From: Akkermansiaceae bacterium
GTDB taxonomy: Bacteria; Verrucomicrobiota; Verrucomicrobiia; Verrucomicrobiales; Akkermansiaceae
Direction of reading: 5' to 3'
Length of the DNA: 56,864 bases
Assembly: GCA_903919975.1 (NCBI GenBank)
Contig: CAIXKE010000077.1
Location: forward strand, 1-56,864
The notes under the pieces are model-generated. The model saw nothing but the letters and a program-made list of their open reading frames with translations, made no database searches and was not told the origin of the DNA. Made by a program: the position numbers and the translations under genes. Below are positions 54,817 through 56,864 of the stretch, piece by piece (the stretch's first letter is position 1; every line of letters starts with the position of its first letter).

Positions 54817-55875
54817 TCATTTCGTTGAAGTTTGAGAAGGAGAATTGGGATTACCGGTGGCGTTGAAAGTGTCTTCGAAGGCGGCTGCAAGAGTGATGAT
54901 TTCCTCGAAGCTGGGAGTGTCGCCGAAGAACATGGGACCGAGCATGGCGGCGTAGTCGGACCTCCAGTCACTGAGTTGTTCTGGGGGCGGGGTGAGGCGG
55001 AAGCTGCCGGGCTTGTGAGTTGTGTAGTCCACCCAAGAGAAGCGAAAGAAGAGTTCGCGATGTTCGGCGACGCGCTGGAAGAGAGCGGTTTCCTCCATGG
55101 CTTTTTCACCGATGCCGGCGCGGATGAGACACCAGAGATCGTAGTAATGGCGAGCCATCCGGTATTTCCTAGGTTTGTCTGGCGGCCGAAATGTCTCTTC
55201 GTGAAGCAGGCAGGCCTTTTCCCAGAACGTCCGCTCGGCGGCGAGCACCCGGACAACGCAGGAGGGTGACGGGTCGAGTGTGGTGAAGTGCTCGGTCACA
55301 TACGGCTGGATGGACTTGTCCACATGGGGCCAATCGTCGGAGCGTGCGCCGAGTTCGATTTTGACGACGGGGCGGACGTAGGCGGCCGCGCTGGACGGGA
55401 AGACCGTGGGATAATGGAAAAGCAAGCACTGGCCGTCGGGCATGTCGGGATCAACTTCGAGTCTCCAATTGCTTTCACCGAGAGCACTATGGATCCGTGA
55501 TGTAAGCGCGGGCTGCAGCGTTCCCTGAACCCACTCACGGCAGGCGTTCATCAGGCCTTCAAGGCGCGCCTTGCGCTGCTTGTTAGATGGTGCCTTGTCA
55601 GGAGCTGCGTCGCCACCGAAGCCAAGAACCTCCTTGTCCACGATCAGATCGATGTCCTCGGAGAAGCGTTCAATGAGTTTCCATGCCTTGGAGAGAGATG
55701 TGCCGCCCTTGAATGTGATGTGTGAGCCGACTTCCGGGAGGGAAAAGATCTCGCGAAGTGTCCAACATACCCAGAAGTCCTTTTCGACACTGGCGGCATC
55801 GAGACCCATCGCCCGGTTCACTTCGACATAGGCATCGAGTTGATCGGTTGGGGAGAGTTTCAAAAAGGCATCCAT
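54817..55875 (-). CDS. AbiEii/AbiGii-type nucleotidyltransferase toxin
   Basis: A 352-residue protein of the nucleotidyltransferase toxin family of type IV toxin-antitoxin and abortive-infection systems. The core is FKGGTSLSKAWKLIERFSED (from residue 55), with the D-x-D pair D74/D76 in SEDIDLIVD, and downstream RTFWEKACLLHEE plus RHYYDLWCLI, as in AbiEii. Members transfer nucleotides to tRNA or other targets; the target here is unknown. The ATG at 55875 follows the antitoxin stop by 2 nt, so the pair is coupled. Confidence 0.88.
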   Translation of the reverse strand: MDAFLKLSPTDQLDAYVEVNRAMGLDAASVEKDFWVCWTLREIFSLPEVGSHITFKGGTSLSKAWKLIERFSEDIDLIVDKEVLGFGGDAAPDKAPSNKQRKARLEGLMNACREWVQGTLQPALTSRIHSALGESNWRLEVDPDMPDGQCLLFHYPTVFPSSAAAYVRPVVKIELGARSDDWPHVDKSIQPYVTEHFTTLDPSPSCVVRVLAAERTFWEKACLLHEETFRPPDKPRKYRMARHYYDLWCLIRAGIGEKAMEETALFQRVAEHRELFFRFSWVDYTTHKPGSFRLTPPPEQLSDWRSDYAAMLGPMFFGDTPSFEEIITLAAAFEDTFNATGNPNSPSQTSTK

Positions 55876-55877
55876 GA

Positions 55878-56501
55878 TCAGGCGGCTGCGGGGTCCTTGG
55901 CGAGGTGGTGGAAAATGTCGGCGATCCATGCGGGGGCGCAGGCTGCATCGGCTATCAGGGCGGTGCGGTCGGACGGAGAAAGGTTTCGGCGGAGCTTGGA
56001 AATGACATCGTCATCCACGGCACGCTTGCCGAGCCAACGCAGGGCCAGAATGACTTGGGAGCTCTTCGGGTTTTTCGTGTTCACGAAGCGTGGAGAAACG
56101 TGCCGGAGCACGATTTCGGATTTGCCGCTGCGAATGCGGCGATTGGGGCCGGTGGTAAGGTGCCAACTCCGCATGGGAATCTGATCGCTGAGGCCAAGGA
56201 CGTTGGCCGCGTGGGCTCCCGTGGGAAACACGTCGCCACCGGCCTTGCGTTGGACGAGATCCTGCATGGCATTATAGCTGGGACCGAGTGAACCGAGCGC
56301 GGGGTGATTCCTAGGCACATGGTAAAGTCCACGGCCCGCACGGTTGATGAGTCCACTTTTGCAGTTTCGCGAAAGCGCCTTGTCCACCGCGGCACGAGAT
56401 CCGAGATCAATAAAATCCCGCGGAGTCCAAACATGATCCTGCGGACCCGACCGGATGCGATCGAGGATGGTGGCGTCTATGGAATCGGCGTGTTTGTTCA
56501 T
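55878..56501 (-). CDS. DUF6088/AbiEi-type antitoxin
   Basis: A 207-residue protein with an N-terminal winged-helix part (WTPRDFIDLGSRAAVDKALS, then GLYHVPR) and a C-terminal domain (HVSPRFVNTKNPKSSQVILALRWLGKR). It resembles the DUF6088 group of AbiEi-type antitoxins that repress their own operon. It precedes the toxin by 2 nt on the minus strand. Inverted operator repeats upstream were not identified. Confidence 0.82.
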   Translation of the reverse strand: MNKHADSIDATILDRIRSGPQDHVWTPRDFIDLGSRAAVDKALSRNCKSGLINRAGRGLYHVPRNHPALGSLGPSYNAMQDLVQRKAGGDVFPTGAHAANVLGLSDQIPMRSWHLTTGPNRRIRSGKSEIVLRHVSPRFVNTKNPKSSQVILALRWLGKRAVDDDVISKLRRNLSPSDRTALIADAACAPAWIADIFHHLAKDPAAA

Positions 56502-56509
56502 GGCGGGTG

Positions 56510-56864
56510 CTACGCGTCAGAAAAAATAGTGATGTTTCTGACGAAACTCAAGAGTAAAAGTGCAATTAGACCAACATTTGGTGGAAATTCATAGGAAATC
56601 GGCGCCGTAGCGGTCCAGAGGATCCTGGCTTCGCGCCCGAGCGCTTGAGCGCGTTGTTTTTGGCGTAACCGCGCATGACAGCCGATCTGCTCCATGCGTT
56701 CGTTGAGCAAGCGCACCATCCGCCCGTCCCAGCGCACCCAGATTTGCCGCCCGATGAACTCCGGCGGAGCTTCGTAATAGGCTTTGGCTACTTCCACGAA
56801 ACTGTCGCGCTGCACCCGACGGCGGCCTTCCTGATAGCTTTCGTAAACCGACGCTGGCAAGGGC
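56510..56864 (-). pseudogene. IS21 family transposase (istA) fragment
   Basis: The open frame running in from the window end gives YESYQEGRRRVQRDSFVEVA, YYEAPPEFIGRQIWVRWDG and RLLNERMEQIGCHARLRQ, the C-terminal DNA-binding end of IstA. After HARL the sequence leaves the family, and no istB follows before the antitoxin gene, so the 3' end is lost and the gene is probably inactive. The 5' part lies outside the window. Confidence 0.8.

Overview
This is a 56.9 kb stretch of bacterial chromosome, most likely from a member of the phylum Verrucomicrobia(ota), order Verrucomicrobiales. The support is indirect but consistent: a PEP-CTERM tail with a terminal arginine run (around 34125-34180), a Tat-exported Gfo/Idh dehydrogenase, a GH95 fucosidase, a DUF255-like exported protein, high-GC codon usage, and a site resembling the published verrucomicrobial LexA operator (TGTTC-N4-GAACA) in front of a Y-family polymerase. 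No rRNA, tRNA or CRISPR array was seen.

Layout. 0-9.8 kb: two hairpin repeats, argH, a DUF5069 gene, an OprP-type porin with heme A synthase, guaB-guaA, and a CbiX chelatase next to a DR2241-like cysteine-rich protein. 9.8-19.4 kb: sugar metabolism (GH95 fucosidase; Gfo/Idh dehydrogenase, SDR and mannonate dehydratase as one hexuronate-type operon), a decaying patch (galM pseudogene, IS256-type transposase remnant) and glycogen synthase. 19.6-21.9 kb: a translationally coupled pair, an archaeo-eukaryotic primase-like protein that appears to carry a PriL-like cysteine domain, and an endonuclease IV/sugar-isomerase-fold protein. 22-31 kb: a composite palindromic repeat, a Fur-family regulator, ruvB, an OYE-family reductase, a monoheme cytochrome, pyruvate carboxylase and a hydroxypyruvate isomerase-like protein. 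31-46 kb: a DUF255-like exported protein, a broken PEP-CTERM gene, an Hsp70, a zinc-ribbon membrane protein, gltX-aroE, a hexuronate-type MFS transporter, ruvA, penicillin-binding protein 1C, and a Y-family polymerase behind a LexA-like box. 46-53 kb: purC-pgk-tpiA, a coupled pair (second zinc-ribbon membrane protein plus a conserved protein of unknown function) and a PatB-type C-S lyase. 53-56.9 kb: a mobile-looking tail with DUF932, an AbiE-type toxin-antitoxin pair and an IS21 transposase remnant.

Two dispersed intergenic repeat families run through the window. Family A (about 118 bp, five copies) is built of hairpins that share the core ACAGAATGT. Family B (about 90-105 bp, three copies plus a fragment) carries three hairpins. 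One family A copy is nested inside a longer inverted repeat like a MITE.

Functionally the window mixes housekeeping genes (purine, arginine, shikimate, glycolysis, glycogen, tRNA charging) with use of plant or algal sugars (fucosidase, hexuronate transporter, mannonate dehydratase) and DNA maintenance (ruvA, ruvB, Y-polymerase, primase-like pair). The primase/TIM-barrel pair is the best candidate here for an undescribed system.
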